Of a stretch of 29,296 bases of DNA, positions 6,578-14,452 are shown piece by piece. Made by a program: the position numbers and the translations under genes. The stretch comes from Actinomycetota bacterium (GTDB lineage: Bacteria > Actinomycetota > UBA4738 > HRBIN12), in the NCBI GenBank assembly GCA_004366195.1, contig ML214172.1, positions 892 through 30,187 of the forward strand, given 5' to 3'. Every line of letters starts with the position of its first letter. Position 1 is the stretch's first letter. Below the pieces are notes generated by a model, which ran no database searches, was not told the origin of the DNA, and saw nothing but the letters and a program-made list of their open reading frames with translations.

Positions 6578-8980
6578 ATGGACGAGGCGCGCGCGGTCGT
6601 CATCGGGGGCGGCATCACCGGCGTGAGCGTCGCCTACCACCTCGCGAGGGCGGGGTGGGAAGGCGTCGTCCTGCTCGACAAGGGGAACCTGACGGGCGGG
6701 GCGACGTGCCACGCGGTGGGGTTGGTGACGATGTTCAACCCCTCGCCCACGATGATGCGCTTCCGGCGCTACTCGATCGAGCTGTACCGCTCGCTCGGGG
6801 TGTTCGAGACGGTGGGGAGCCTGCGGATCGCCGCCTCCCGCGAGCAGCTCCTCGAGCTCCGGCGCGGCGCGAGCCGCGCCCGGGCGATCGGCCTTGAGGT
6901 CGAGGTGCTGACCCCCCGGGAGACCCTCGCGCTCCTACCGGCGGCGAGCGAGCGCGACCTCCAGGGCGCCGTGTGGGTCCCCGGGGACGGGCACCTCGAC
7001 CCCCACACCGCGACCCACGCGCTCGCCAAGGCGGCGCGGGCCCTCGGCGTCCGGATCCGGACCGGGGTGCGCGTGACCGGCATCGACCGCGGCCCACGCG
7101 GCGCCGTCGTGGGCGTCCGGACCGAGGAGGGGCCGATCCGGACGGAGGTGGTGGTGAACGCTGCCGGCCTGTGGGCGCCCCGCGTGGCGGCGATGGCAGG
7201 GGTCCGGATCCCATCCACGCCGGTGGATCACCAGCACGCCGTCCTGCGCGCGGTGCCGGGCCACGAGCTCCCCGCCGACGCCCCATGCTTCCGGGACCCG
7301 GACCTGCTGGTGTACGGGAAGGCCGAGCACGGCGGGGTCGCCTTCGGCGGGTACGAGGCGGACCCGGCGGTCCGGTGGGTGGACGGGGTGCCCTGGGATC
7401 ACGGGGAGCGGTCGCTGCCCCCCGACCTCGATCGCTTCGAGCCGCTCCTGCGCGGGCTCGCGCGCCGGTTCCCGTTCCTCGCGCGGGCCGAGATCGTCCG
7501 GATCGTGTGCCACCCCGACGCCATGACCCCGGACGCCGAGCCGCTCGTCGGACCGGTTCCCGGCGTCCCCGGCTTCTACCTCGCGGCCGGGCTGTCGCTG
7601 AACGGCTTCGGCGGCGCGGGGGGCATCGGCAAGGCCCTCGCCGAGCTCATCACGGCGGGCGAGGCCGAGCTCGACCTGTCCGCCTACCGTCCGTGGCGGT
7701 TCGGACGGGTCCACGCCGACCCGACCTACGCGGCGCAGCTCGCCCGGGAGCGCTACCGCTACTACTACCGACTGCGCTTCCCCCTCGATCAGGACGAGCT
7801 CGGGCGCCCGCGGCGGCTCTCGGCCCTCCACAGCCGGCTCCAGGAGCTCGGCGCGGTCTTCGGCGTGAAGCACGGCTGGGAGCGTCCGGAGCACCTCGAG
7901 CCGGGCCGTCCCTGGCGCAGGTCCGGCGCGGACCAGCGCGGGTTCGGCTGGGCCCGGCCGCCTTGGTTCGAGCGCGTGGGCGAGGAGCACCGGGCCTTCC
8001 GCGAGCGGGTCGGGATCGTGGACCTCTCCTCCTTCGGCAAGATCGAGGTCCGCGGGCCCGGAGCGCTCGCGCTGCTCGAGCGGTGCGCGGCCAACCGGGT
8101 CGATCGGCCCGTCGGCGCCGTCGCCTACACGCAGTTCCTGAACGACCGGGGCGGGATCGTGGGCGACGTGACGGTGGTGCGGCTCGGCGAGGACCGGTTC
8201 CGCGTGGTGACCGGCTCGGCAACGGTGGACGCCGACCTCGGGTGGCTGCGGATGCACGCGCTCGAGGGGGAGGAGGTGGAGCTGCGCGAGGCGAGCGAGG
8301 AGCTCGCCGTGATCGGCCTGTGGGGCCCGAGGGCGCCGGACGTCCTCGGACGGCTCGTCGAGGACGACCTGTCCGAGGGGGCGTTCCCCCGCATGACCGC
8401 CCGGCGGATCCGGGTCGCCGGGGCCCCGGTCTGGGCGCAGCGGGTGAGCTACGTCGGCGAGGCCGGGTGGGAGCTGTTCGTCGAGCCGGCCTGGGCCGTC
8501 GCGGTCTGGGACGCCCTGATGGAGGTGGGGTCCGGCGTCGGGATCGAGCCGTGCGGGTACCGGGCGATCGACTCGGCGCGGCTGGAGCGGGGGTTCCGGT
8601 ACGTCGGCACGGACCTCACCCCCCTGGACACGCCGTTCGAGTGCGGGCTCGGACGGTTCGTGGACCTCGCGAAGGAGGGCTTCGTGGGCCGGGAGGCGGT
8701 GCTCGCGGCGGCGCACGAGCCGCCAGCCCGCCGGCTCGCGACGCTCGGGGTGGGCGACGGCGGGTACGTCACCATCTACGGGGGAGAGGCCGTGCTCGCG
8801 GACGGCGAGATCGCGGGGCGCCTGCGCAGCTGCGCCTACGGGTACACGGTCGGGCGGATGCTCGCGACGGTGATGCTACCGGCCGAGCTCGGTCCGGGGG
8901 CGGCGCTCGCGGTCGAGGTCTTCGGGCAGCCGGTGCCGGCGCAGGTGCTGGAGGAGCCCGTGCTGGGCCCCGCGAGGTGA
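6578..8980 (+). CDS. FAD-dependent dimethylglycine/sarcosine dehydrogenase-like oxidoreductase fused to GcvT domain (copy 1)
   Basis: From ATG 6578 the product has 800 residues; GTG 6569 is an in-frame alternative and neither has a clear Shine-Dalgarno. The N-terminus is a Rossmann FAD site VVIGGGITGVSVAYHL (residues 7-22). His45 in ATCHAVGL is the position that carries covalent FAD in dimethylglycine and sarcosine dehydrogenases. The DAO domain runs to about residue 365 and closes with GPVPGVPGFYLAAGLSLNGF. A short FAO_M-like linker follows. The second half (about 430-800) is an aminomethyltransferase (GcvT) domain with FGKIEVRGPGAL, YTQFLNDRGGIVGDVTV and YVGEAGWELFVEP. This family oxidises an N-methyl group and passes the carbon to tetrahydrofolate. 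Its stop overlaps the kinase start (GTGA). It is a paralogue of the minus-strand enzyme at 9943-12408. The true substrate is unproven. Confidence 0.88.
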   Translation: MDEARAVVIGGGITGVSVAYHLARAGWEGVVLLDKGNLTGGATCHAVGLVTMFNPSPTMMRFRRYSIELYRSLGVFETVGSLRIAASREQLLELRRGASRARAIGLEVEVLTPRETLALLPAASERDLQGAVWVPGDGHLDPHTATHALAKAARALGVRIRTGVRVTGIDRGPRGAVVGVRTEEGPIRTEVVVNAAGLWAPRVAAMAGVRIPSTPVDHQHAVLRAVPGHELPADAPCFRDPDLLVYGKAEHGGVAFGGYEADPAVRWVDGVPWDHGERSLPPDLDRFEPLLRGLARRFPFLARAEIVRIVCHPDAMTPDAEPLVGPVPGVPGFYLAAGLSLNGFGGAGGIGKALAELITAGEAELDLSAYRPWRFGRVHADPTYAAQLARERYRYYYRLRFPLDQDELGRPRRLSALHSRLQELGAVFGVKHGWERPEHLEPGRPWRRSGADQRGFGWARPPWFERVGEEHRAFRERVGIVDLSSFGKIEVRGPGALALLERCAANRVDRPVGAVAYTQFLNDRGGIVGDVTVVRLGEDRFRVVTGSATVDADLGWLRMHALEGEEVELREASEELAVIGLWGPRAPDVLGRLVEDDLSEGAFPRMTARRIRVAGAPVWAQRVSYVGEAGWELFVEPAWAVAVWDALMEVGSGVGIEPCGYRAIDSARLERGFRYVGTDLTPLDTPFECGLGRFVDLAKEGFVGREAVLAAAHEPPARRLATLGVGDGGYVTIYGGEAVLADGEIAGRLRSCAYGYTVGRMLATVMLPAELGPGAALAVEVFGQPVPAQVLEEPVLGPAR

Positions 8981-9912
8981 GCCGGGTGCAGGAGGCCTCG
9001 ATCCGTCGGCGTCCGAGCATCGAGGAGGTCCTCGAGCGGGTCTCGCTCTGGCGGGGCCGCGCTGTCCGCGCCCGGCCCCTGTCGGGAGGGCTCACGAACG
9101 CGAACTTCCTCGTCGAGGCCGACGGCGACCGCTACGTCGTGCGCATCCCGGGCGCCGACACCGAGCTCCTCGCCGTGGACCGTCGGAACGAGCGCCACAA
9201 CGCGGAGGCCGCGGCCACCACGGGGGTAAGCCCCCGGGTGCTGGCGTACCTCGACGACGTCTGCGTGATGGTCCTCGAGTACATCGAGGGCGAGACGATG
9301 TCGGGGGAGCGGCTGCGCGATCCGGCGAACATCCCGCGGATCGCCGCCTCGCTCCGCCGCCTCCACGCGGGCCCGAGGTTCCTCAAGGACTTCGACATGT
9401 TCCGCACGGTCGAGTACTACCTCGGCATCTGCGACGAGCGGGGGATCCGGATCCCCGAGGGGTACCGGGAGCGCGAGGGCGACCTCCGCGCGGTGGAGCG
9501 GGCGCTCTCGGCGCGTCCGCTCCCGACGGTCCCCTGCCACAACGACCTGCTCGCGGAGAACTACATCGACGACGGCTCGCAGCTGTGGATCGTGGACTTC
9601 GAGTACAGCGGGAACAACGACCCCTGCTTCGAGCTGGGCGACACCGCGCAGGAGTGCGGGTTCGACGACGACCAGCGGGAGGCGCTCTGCGCAGCCTACT
9701 TCGGGGAGGCCACCCCGGCGCTCCTGGCCCGGATGAACCTCCAGGCGCTCATGGCCGACGTGGGCTGGACGCTCTGGGCGGCGATCCAGGAGGCCATCTC
9801 CGACATCGAGTACGACTTCTGGGGCTGGGCGGTGGAGCGGTGGGAGCGCGCCGAGTCCATCTTCTCCTCCCAGCGCTTCGAGCGGTGGCTCGCCGTCGCC
9901 GCCGACGGCTGA
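8977..9912 (+). CDS. Choline/ethanolamine-kinase-like phosphotransferase (copy 1)
   Basis: GTG 8977 overlaps the upstream stop (GTGA), giving 311 residues; GTG 8986 is an alternative. The glycine loop is LSGGLTNANFLVE, the ATP-site strand is RYVVRIPGADT, the catalytic loop is PCHNDLLAENY (His188, Asp190) and the metal-binding segment is LWIVDFEYSGNNDPCFELGD (Asp207). IVDFEYS followed by an FELGD-type segment is the pattern of choline/ethanolamine kinases and LicA, closer than that of aminoglycoside kinases. Family members phosphorylate the hydroxyl of a small amino alcohol or sugar with ATP in the cytoplasm. Coupling to an N-demethylating oxidoreductase suggests a methylated amino alcohol as substrate, but the order of reactions is unknown. 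It is a clear paralogue of the minus-strand kinase at 12401-13336. Confidence 0.85.
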   Translation: MSRVQEASIRRRPSIEEVLERVSLWRGRAVRARPLSGGLTNANFLVEADGDRYVVRIPGADTELLAVDRRNERHNAEAAATTGVSPRVLAYLDDVCVMVLEYIEGETMSGERLRDPANIPRIAASLRRLHAGPRFLKDFDMFRTVEYYLGICDERGIRIPEGYREREGDLRAVERALSARPLPTVPCHNDLLAENYIDDGSQLWIVDFEYSGNNDPCFELGDTAQECGFDDDQREALCAAYFGEATPALLARMNLQALMADVGWTLWAAIQEAISDIEYDFWGWAVERWERAESIFSSQRFERWLAVAADG

Positions 9913-9913
9913 G

Positions 9914-9936
9914 CCCGGCGGCCCCGATGCCGCGGG
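9914..9936. terminator. Hairpin between the two convergent modules
   Basis: CCCGGCGGC (9914-9922) pairs with GCCGCGGG (9929-9936) with one bulged G and a 6-nt loop. It fills most of the 30-bp gap between two convergent stop codons and could serve as a bidirectional terminator. There is no U-tract. Confidence 0.4.
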
Positions 9937-9942
9937 TCGACC

Positions 9943-12408
9943 TCAGGCGCGGATCCGCTCGCCCCTCGGATCCCAGAGGGGCTCCTCGGCGACCTCGGCC
10001 GGGATCCAGGTCCCGAACACCTCTACCTCCAGGCGGGTGCCGACCTCGGCGAGGGCGGCGGGGAGCGACGCGTAGGCGATGCTCCGCCCGACCGCGTAGC
10101 CGATGCCCCCGGAGGTGACGCGGGCCACCACGTCCCGCCCGTGCCGGACCGGCTCGTTGCCGAGGGCGTGGGCCTGCGGATCCTCGAGGACCAGGCAGCG
10201 GAGCCGCCGCTCGACGCCGCGCTCCCGCTGCCGCAGGAGCGCCTCTCGCCCGATGAAGTCGATGCCGGCATCGAGCTTGACCGCCCAGCCCAGGCCGGCC
10301 TCGAGGGGGGTGTCCTCCGGCGTGATGTCCGCGCCCCAGGCCCGGTACCCCTTCTCCAGCCGGAGGGAGTCGATCGCCCGGTACCCCGCCGGCACCAGCC
10401 CGTGCGGGCGCCCCGCCGCGAGCAGGGTGTCGAAGAGCGCGAGCGCGTACTCGGTGGGCGTGTAGAGCTCCCAGCCGAGCTCGCCGACGTAGGTGACCCG
10501 GTGCGCGCGGACCGGGACGCTGCCCACGCTGATCTCGCGCCAGGTCATGTAGGGGATGGCCGCGTCGGAAAGGTCGTCGGGGCACACCGACGCGAGGATC
10601 TCCCGGGCCCGCGGGCCCCACAGACCGAGGACCGCCTCACCCGAGGTCACGTCGCGGATCCGCACGGCCTCATCCGGTCGGCGGTTGCGCTCCAGCCAAC
10701 CGCGGTCGTGCCCGCCGAACGCGGTGCCGGTCACGAGCAGGAAGCGGTCCTCCTCGAGGCGCGCCACGGTGAGGTCGCACTCGATCCCGCCCCGATGGTT
10801 CAGCAGCTGGGTGTAGACGATCCGACCGATCTCCCGATCCACGTCGGCGGCGCACAGCCGCTGGTGGAACGCGCAGGCGTCGGGTCCCGAGACCTCGATC
10901 TTGGCGAACGAGGTCTCGTCGAACAGCGCGGCCGTCCGTCGGGTGGCCAGGTGCTCCGCCGGGATGGCGGTGGACCAGTGGCGCCCCGGCCACCCGCGGG
11001 GGCGGAGCCCCTCGTGCGCCGGGTCCTCGTTGCTGCGGAACCAGTTCGCGCGCTCCCATCCCGCCTTCTCCCCGAACTCCGCCCCGAGCTCGAGCAGGCG
11101 GAGGTAGGTGGGCGAGGTCCGGAGGGGACGCCCGGCGCTCCGCTCTTCGCCGGGGTAGTGGATGTCGTAGTACGTCGCGTAGATCTCGTACGCGCGCTCC
11201 TTCGCGTAAGCGCGGCTGCGGTACCGTCCGTCGAAGCGCCGGACGTCCATCCGGGAGCAGTCGTACTCGGGCTCGCCCTCGACCATCCACTCCGGCGTGA
11301 CGATGCCGATCCCGCCGGCGCCCGCGATGCCGTGGGCGCAGAAGCCGGCCGCCACGAAGAAGCCGCGGACGTGGGACTCGCCGAGGATGAACTCGCCGTC
11401 GGGGGTGAAGGCCTCCGGACCGTTGATCATCCGGACCACGCCGGCGGTCTGGACCGCGGGGACGAGCTTCCCCGCCTGCTCCGCGAGGGGCTCGAACCGC
11501 TCCCAGTCCTCGGGCAGCAGCCGGTGGTTGAAGTCCGCCGGGATGTCCCGATCCCAGCACCAGGGGTCGGGGTTGCGCTCGTAGCCGCCGACCACCAGCC
11601 CGCCCGCCTCCCCCCGGAAGTAGACGAGGCGGTCGGGGTCCCGCATCGTCGGGAGCCCGGGGAACACACCCTCGATCGGCTCGGTGATGAGGAACTGGTG
11701 CGCGAAGGGGACGACCGGCACGTCGACGCCCGCCATCCGACCGATCTCCCGAGCGAACATCCCCGCCGCGTTCACCACCACCTCGGCGCGGATCGGGCCG
11801 CGGTCGGTCCGGACCCCGCGCACGCGCCCGTCCCGCACCTCGATGCCGACCACCCGGGTGTGCTCGAAGATCCGGCATCCGCCCTTGCGCGCGCCGTCCG
11901 CCAGCGCGTAGGTGAGGCCCGACGGCTCGAGGTACCCGTCGGTCGGGAGCCAGGCCGCGCCCTCGACCCCCTCGGGGTCGAAGAGCGGCCATCGCTCGAG
12001 CGCCTCGGCGGTGGAGAGGATCTCGAGGGGCAGGCCGAACGTCTTGCCCCAGCCGGCGAGCCGGGACAGCTCCTGCATCCGCTCGGCCGAGGACGCCAGA
12101 CGGAGGCTCCCCACCTGGTGCCACCCGGGATCGAGGCCGGTCTCCCGGGCGAGCCGCCCGTACAGCTCCGAGCCGTACATCATCATCCGCGTGAGCGTCA
12201 CCGATCCGCGGAGCTGACCCACGAGCCCGGCCGAGTGGAACGTGGACCCGCTCGTGAGCTCGGCGCGCTCGAGGAGCACCACCTCGGACCAGCCGAGCTT
12301 GGTCAGGTGGTAGGCGATGCTCGCGCCGGCCACGCCGCCGCCGATCACGACGGCGCGCGCCTCGTCCGGGAGATCCCCCGGGCCCGTCCCGGTTCGTGGC
12401 TCAGCCAT
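9943..12408 (-). CDS. FAD-dependent dimethylglycine/sarcosine dehydrogenase-like oxidoreductase fused to GcvT domain (copy 2)
   Basis: The 821-residue product has the same architecture as copy 1. It starts with a FAD Rossmann site VVIGGGVAGASIAYHL (residues 20-35), then STFHSAGLVGQLRG with His58 at the covalent-FAD position. The DAO domain ends around residue 380 and a linker leads into the GcvT half (FAKIEVSGPDACAF, YTQLLNHRGGIECDLTV, YVGELGWELYTPTEY). The C-terminal GCV_T_C part ends near the stop. Compared with copy 1 it carries about 13 extra N-terminal residues, and residues around the substrate face differ (HSAGLVGQLR against HAVGLVTMFN), so the two probably act on different methylated substrates. 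Its start overlaps the upstream kinase by 8 nt, so it is the second gene of a kinase-oxidoreductase unit. This gene order is the reverse of copy 1. Confidence 0.88.
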   Translation of the reverse strand: MAEPRTGTGPGDLPDEARAVVIGGGVAGASIAYHLTKLGWSEVVLLERAELTSGSTFHSAGLVGQLRGSVTLTRMMMYGSELYGRLARETGLDPGWHQVGSLRLASSAERMQELSRLAGWGKTFGLPLEILSTAEALERWPLFDPEGVEGAAWLPTDGYLEPSGLTYALADGARKGGCRIFEHTRVVGIEVRDGRVRGVRTDRGPIRAEVVVNAAGMFAREIGRMAGVDVPVVPFAHQFLITEPIEGVFPGLPTMRDPDRLVYFRGEAGGLVVGGYERNPDPWCWDRDIPADFNHRLLPEDWERFEPLAEQAGKLVPAVQTAGVVRMINGPEAFTPDGEFILGESHVRGFFVAAGFCAHGIAGAGGIGIVTPEWMVEGEPEYDCSRMDVRRFDGRYRSRAYAKERAYEIYATYYDIHYPGEERSAGRPLRTSPTYLRLLELGAEFGEKAGWERANWFRSNEDPAHEGLRPRGWPGRHWSTAIPAEHLATRRTAALFDETSFAKIEVSGPDACAFHQRLCAADVDREIGRIVYTQLLNHRGGIECDLTVARLEEDRFLLVTGTAFGGHDRGWLERNRRPDEAVRIRDVTSGEAVLGLWGPRAREILASVCPDDLSDAAIPYMTWREISVGSVPVRAHRVTYVGELGWELYTPTEYALALFDTLLAAGRPHGLVPAGYRAIDSLRLEKGYRAWGADITPEDTPLEAGLGWAVKLDAGIDFIGREALLRQRERGVERRLRCLVLEDPQAHALGNEPVRHGRDVVARVTSGGIGYAVGRSIAYASLPAALAEVGTRLEVEVFGTWIPAEVAEEPLWDPRGERIRA

Positions 12409-13336
12409 CGTTCCACCCCCCGATCGGTCGTGCGGCCTCCTCGAGCCAGCGCGGGTAGCGAGGGTCCGCCGCGGTCTCGGCGCAGCGCTCGAGGTGCCGT
12501 TCCGCGTACCCGGCGTAGTCGAAGTCGAGCTGCGAGATCCCCTGTTGGACGACGCCCCACATCCCCTCGCGGAGGTCGGACCAGATCCGCATGAGGGCGA
12601 GCCGCGCGCGGTGCGCAGGGGTCACGGTGCCGAAGTACAGGCGCAGCAGGAGCTCCTGCGCGTCGTCCGACAGGCCGTTGTTGATGGAGAAGTTGCCGAG
12701 GTCGAAGAACACGTCCCCCATCCCCGCGTACTCGTAATCGACGATCCACACGTGATCGCCCTCCCGCAGCAGGTTCGCGTTCAGCAGGTCGTTGTGGCAC
12801 GGGCGCCGCGCGACGGGGGCGGCGGCGAACGCCCGCTCGATCTCCTCGAGCACGGGGAGCAGGCGCTGGTACAGCGGCGGGATCGCGACGCCCCGGTCTC
12901 GCGCCGTGCGCTCGTAGGCTCGGACCACGGTCGGGACCCAGAACGCGGCGGGGAGCGGAGACCCGTCGTGGATGGCGCGGATGGAGCGCACCACCATCCC
13001 GAGGACGTCCTCGCGCTCGAGGTCTTCCCGAGGGATCGGCCGGCCCTCGACGAACCTCGTGACGAGGCACCCGTGCTCGGGGAGGTACGCGACGACCTCC
13101 GGCCCCACGCCGGCGGCGTGGGCCGCCGCGGCCGCGGCTCGCTCCGCCTCGCGGTCGATGCCGAGCAGGGCGGTGTCCGCCCCGGCCAGCCGGACGACGT
13201 ACCGCTCGGGGCCCACCTCCAGCCGGAAGTTCCGGTTGGTGATCCCCCCCTCGATCGGCGCGACCCGTGGGGTCAGGCCGTCCGCCCACCCGGGGAGCCG
13301 GGGGAGCACCTGCTCGAGCAGCGCGTCCGGCAACAT
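12401..13336 (-). CDS. Choline/ethanolamine-kinase-like phosphotransferase (copy 2)
   Basis: The product has 311 residues, exactly the length of copy 1. It shows the glycine loop IEGGITNRNFRLE, ATP strand RYVVRLAGADT, catalytic loop PCHNDLLNANLL (His181, Asp183) and VWIVDYEYAGMGDVFFDLGN (Asp200), the choline-kinase-type metal segment. The alignment with the plus-strand kinase is clear through the whole chain. ATG 13336 lies 6 nt after a TAGCCT box with TTGACC 18 nt further up, so the mRNA is probably leaderless. It is first in a two-gene unit with the oxidoreductase at 9943-12408. The expected activity is ATP-dependent phosphorylation of a small alcohol; substrate unknown. Confidence 0.85.
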   Translation of the reverse strand: MLPDALLEQVLPRLPGWADGLTPRVAPIEGGITNRNFRLEVGPERYVVRLAGADTALLGIDREAERAAAAAAHAAGVGPEVVAYLPEHGCLVTRFVEGRPIPREDLEREDVLGMVVRSIRAIHDGSPLPAAFWVPTVVRAYERTARDRGVAIPPLYQRLLPVLEEIERAFAAAPVARRPCHNDLLNANLLREGDHVWIVDYEYAGMGDVFFDLGNFSINNGLSDDAQELLLRLYFGTVTPAHRARLALMRIWSDLREGMWGVVQQGISQLDFDYAGYAERHLERCAETAADPRYPRWLEEAARPIGGWNDG

Positions 13337-13342
13337 GCGCGA

Positions 13343-13372
13343 AGGCTATCGAGGACTTTCGGTCTCGGTCAA
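13343..13372 (-). promoter_or_regulatory. Sigma-70-type promoter of the minus-strand kinase-oxidoreductase unit
   Basis: On the minus strand TTGACC (13372-13367) and TAGCCT (13348-13343) are separated by 18 nt. The ATG at 13336 follows the -10 after only 6 nt, so transcription should start at or next to the start codon, giving a leaderless message. It is the cleanest promoter in the window. Confidence 0.65.
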
Positions 13373-13483
13373 GGTCGATCGGTTCCAGTCGCCATGTGGG
13401 TCGCCTTGCCGGCGCGCGTGGGGAAGGCCGCGGGCTCCGATCGGGTTGACAAAGGCGAACCGATGCGACGTCGGAGGTGACCG

Positions 13484-13897
13484 ATGGATGTCGTCTTCCT
13501 GGTCGGCCGCGTGCTCTTCGCGCTCATCTTCGTCTCGAGCGGCTTCGGGCACCTGAAGGGCTATCCGGCCATGAAGGGCTACGCGGAGAGCAGGGGCGTG
13601 CCCGCCGCCGGCCCCGCGGTGATCGTGAGCGGGATCTGGATCATCCTCGCGGCGCTCGGGATCGTGCTCGGGGTCTGGGCGGACCTCGCCGCCCTCGGCC
13701 TCGTCGTGTTCCTCGTGCTCACGGCCTTCCTGATGCACGGGTTCTGGAGGGAGAAGGACCAGATGGCACGGATGATGGAGATGGTCCAGTTCCAGAAGGA
13801 CCTGGGGCTCGCCGGCGCCGCCCTCGTGTTCTTCGCGGCGCTCGCGAGTGGGGCGGACCTCGGCCCGATGCTGACGGACCCGCTCTTCCGGGGCTGA
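13484..13897 (+). CDS. DoxX-family membrane protein
   Basis: The 137-residue product has four hydrophobic helices and the DoxX landmarks: VGRVLFALIFVSSGFGHL at the N-terminus, FLVLTAFLMHGFWREKD in the third helix, and FQKDLGLAGAALVFF in the fourth. Family members are small quinone-related or redox membrane proteins of mostly undefined role. A GGAGGTG sequence about 6 nt before ATG 13484 supports the start. It is divergent from the kinase at 12401-13336 across a 147-bp gap that contains a TTGACA (13446-13451) but no convincing -10 for this gene. It is not obviously connected to its neighbours. Confidence 0.85.
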   Translation: MDVVFLVGRVLFALIFVSSGFGHLKGYPAMKGYAESRGVPAAGPAVIVSGIWIILAALGIVLGVWADLAALGLVVFLVLTAFLMHGFWREKDQMARMMEMVQFQKDLGLAGAALVFFAALASGADLGPMLTDPLFRG

Positions 13898-13969
13898 CAC
13901 GGAGCTGTCGGAGCCGCCGCGTCTCATGCACGATCCGAGCCCTGGACGAGCTGCGGGGGGACTGGCCCC

Positions 13970-14368
13970 GTGCTCGTCGTTGACGCCTCCTGCCTGTACG
14001 AGGTGTTGGTCGGTGGCGAGCGCGCGGAGCCGATCCGCGCACGTCTCGCGTCCGACGAGGACCAGGCGGCCCCGCACCTCGTCGACGCCGAGGTCCTGTC
14101 GTTGATCCGGCGGGACCGGCTGCGCGGAGCCCTCGACGCCACCGCCGCGGAGCAGGCGGTCGAGGACCTGGGCGACTGGCCGGGGCTGCGGTACGCGCAC
14201 GCGCCGCTGCTGCCTCGGGCCTGGGAGCTTCGGCGCACCCTGCGGGCCTGGGACGCCCTCTACGTCGCGCTCGCCGAGGCGCTCGGGGGGACCCTGCTCA
14301 CCCTCGACGCGCGCCTCGCCCGCGCGCGCGGCCCCGAGTGCCCGATCGAGATCGTCAAGGTGGCCTGA
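13970..14368 (+). CDS. PIN-domain ribonuclease (VapC-like), orphan
   Basis: The 132-residue protein from GTG 13970 has the four acidic residues of the PIN active site: Asp5 in LVVDASCL, Glu41 in HLVDAEVLSLIR, Asp95 in LRAWDALYVALAE and Asp113 in LLTLDARLAR. VapC toxins with this layout cleave RNA, often tRNA, and are held in check by a VapB-type antitoxin encoded just upstream. Here only 72 bp separate it from the DoxX stop, and no complete antitoxin gene fits. The frame overlapping its start ends TIRALDELRGDWPRARR, which might be a leftover antitoxin C-terminus. It is intact, so it may be an inactive toxin, be controlled from elsewhere, or have lost its partner recently. Confidence 0.8.
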   Translation: MLVVDASCLYEVLVGGERAEPIRARLASDEDQAAPHLVDAEVLSLIRRDRLRGALDATAAEQAVEDLGDWPGLRYAHAPLLPRAWELRRTLRAWDALYVALAEALGGTLLTLDARLARARGPECPIEIVKVA

Positions 14369-14373
14369 GCGGA

Positions 14374-14410
14374 GACCGGTCGAGGCAGGGGGGCCTCCTC
14401 CCGACCGGTC
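14374..14410. terminator. Strong hairpin between convergent vapC-like and oxidase genes
   Basis: GACCGGTCG (14374-14382) pairs with CGACCGGTC (14402-14410). Inside, AGG-AGG (14383-14389, one bulged C) can pair with CCTCCT (14394-14399) around GGGG. It starts 6 nt after the PIN-gene stop and probably terminates that gene; the symmetry allows use in both directions. Confidence 0.65.
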
Positions 14411-14411
14411 G

Positions 14412-14449
14412 GCGGGCTCCGGCACCGTGGGGCTCCGGACCGAGCCCGC
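14412..14449. terminator. Second hairpin, adjacent to the oxidase stop
   Basis: GCGGGCTC (14412-14419) pairs with GAGCCCGC (14442-14449) around a 22-nt loop that can partly pair. It lies 3 nt from the stop of the minus-strand amino-acid oxidase and is best read as that gene's terminator. Confidence 0.5.
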
Positions 14450-14452
14450 GCT

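Noticed and set aside
4681..6618. Minus-strand frame of about 640 codons opposite the permease
   Set aside because: Its residues are almost all charged (D, E, R, H), which is what antisense of membrane-protein codons gives. The permease on the other strand has clear family motifs and a Shine-Dalgarno.
10141..12594. Plus-strand frame of about 800 codons opposite the second oxidoreductase
   Set aside because: No domain or motif is visible. It mirrors the codon bias of the well-supported minus-strand FAD-GcvT gene.
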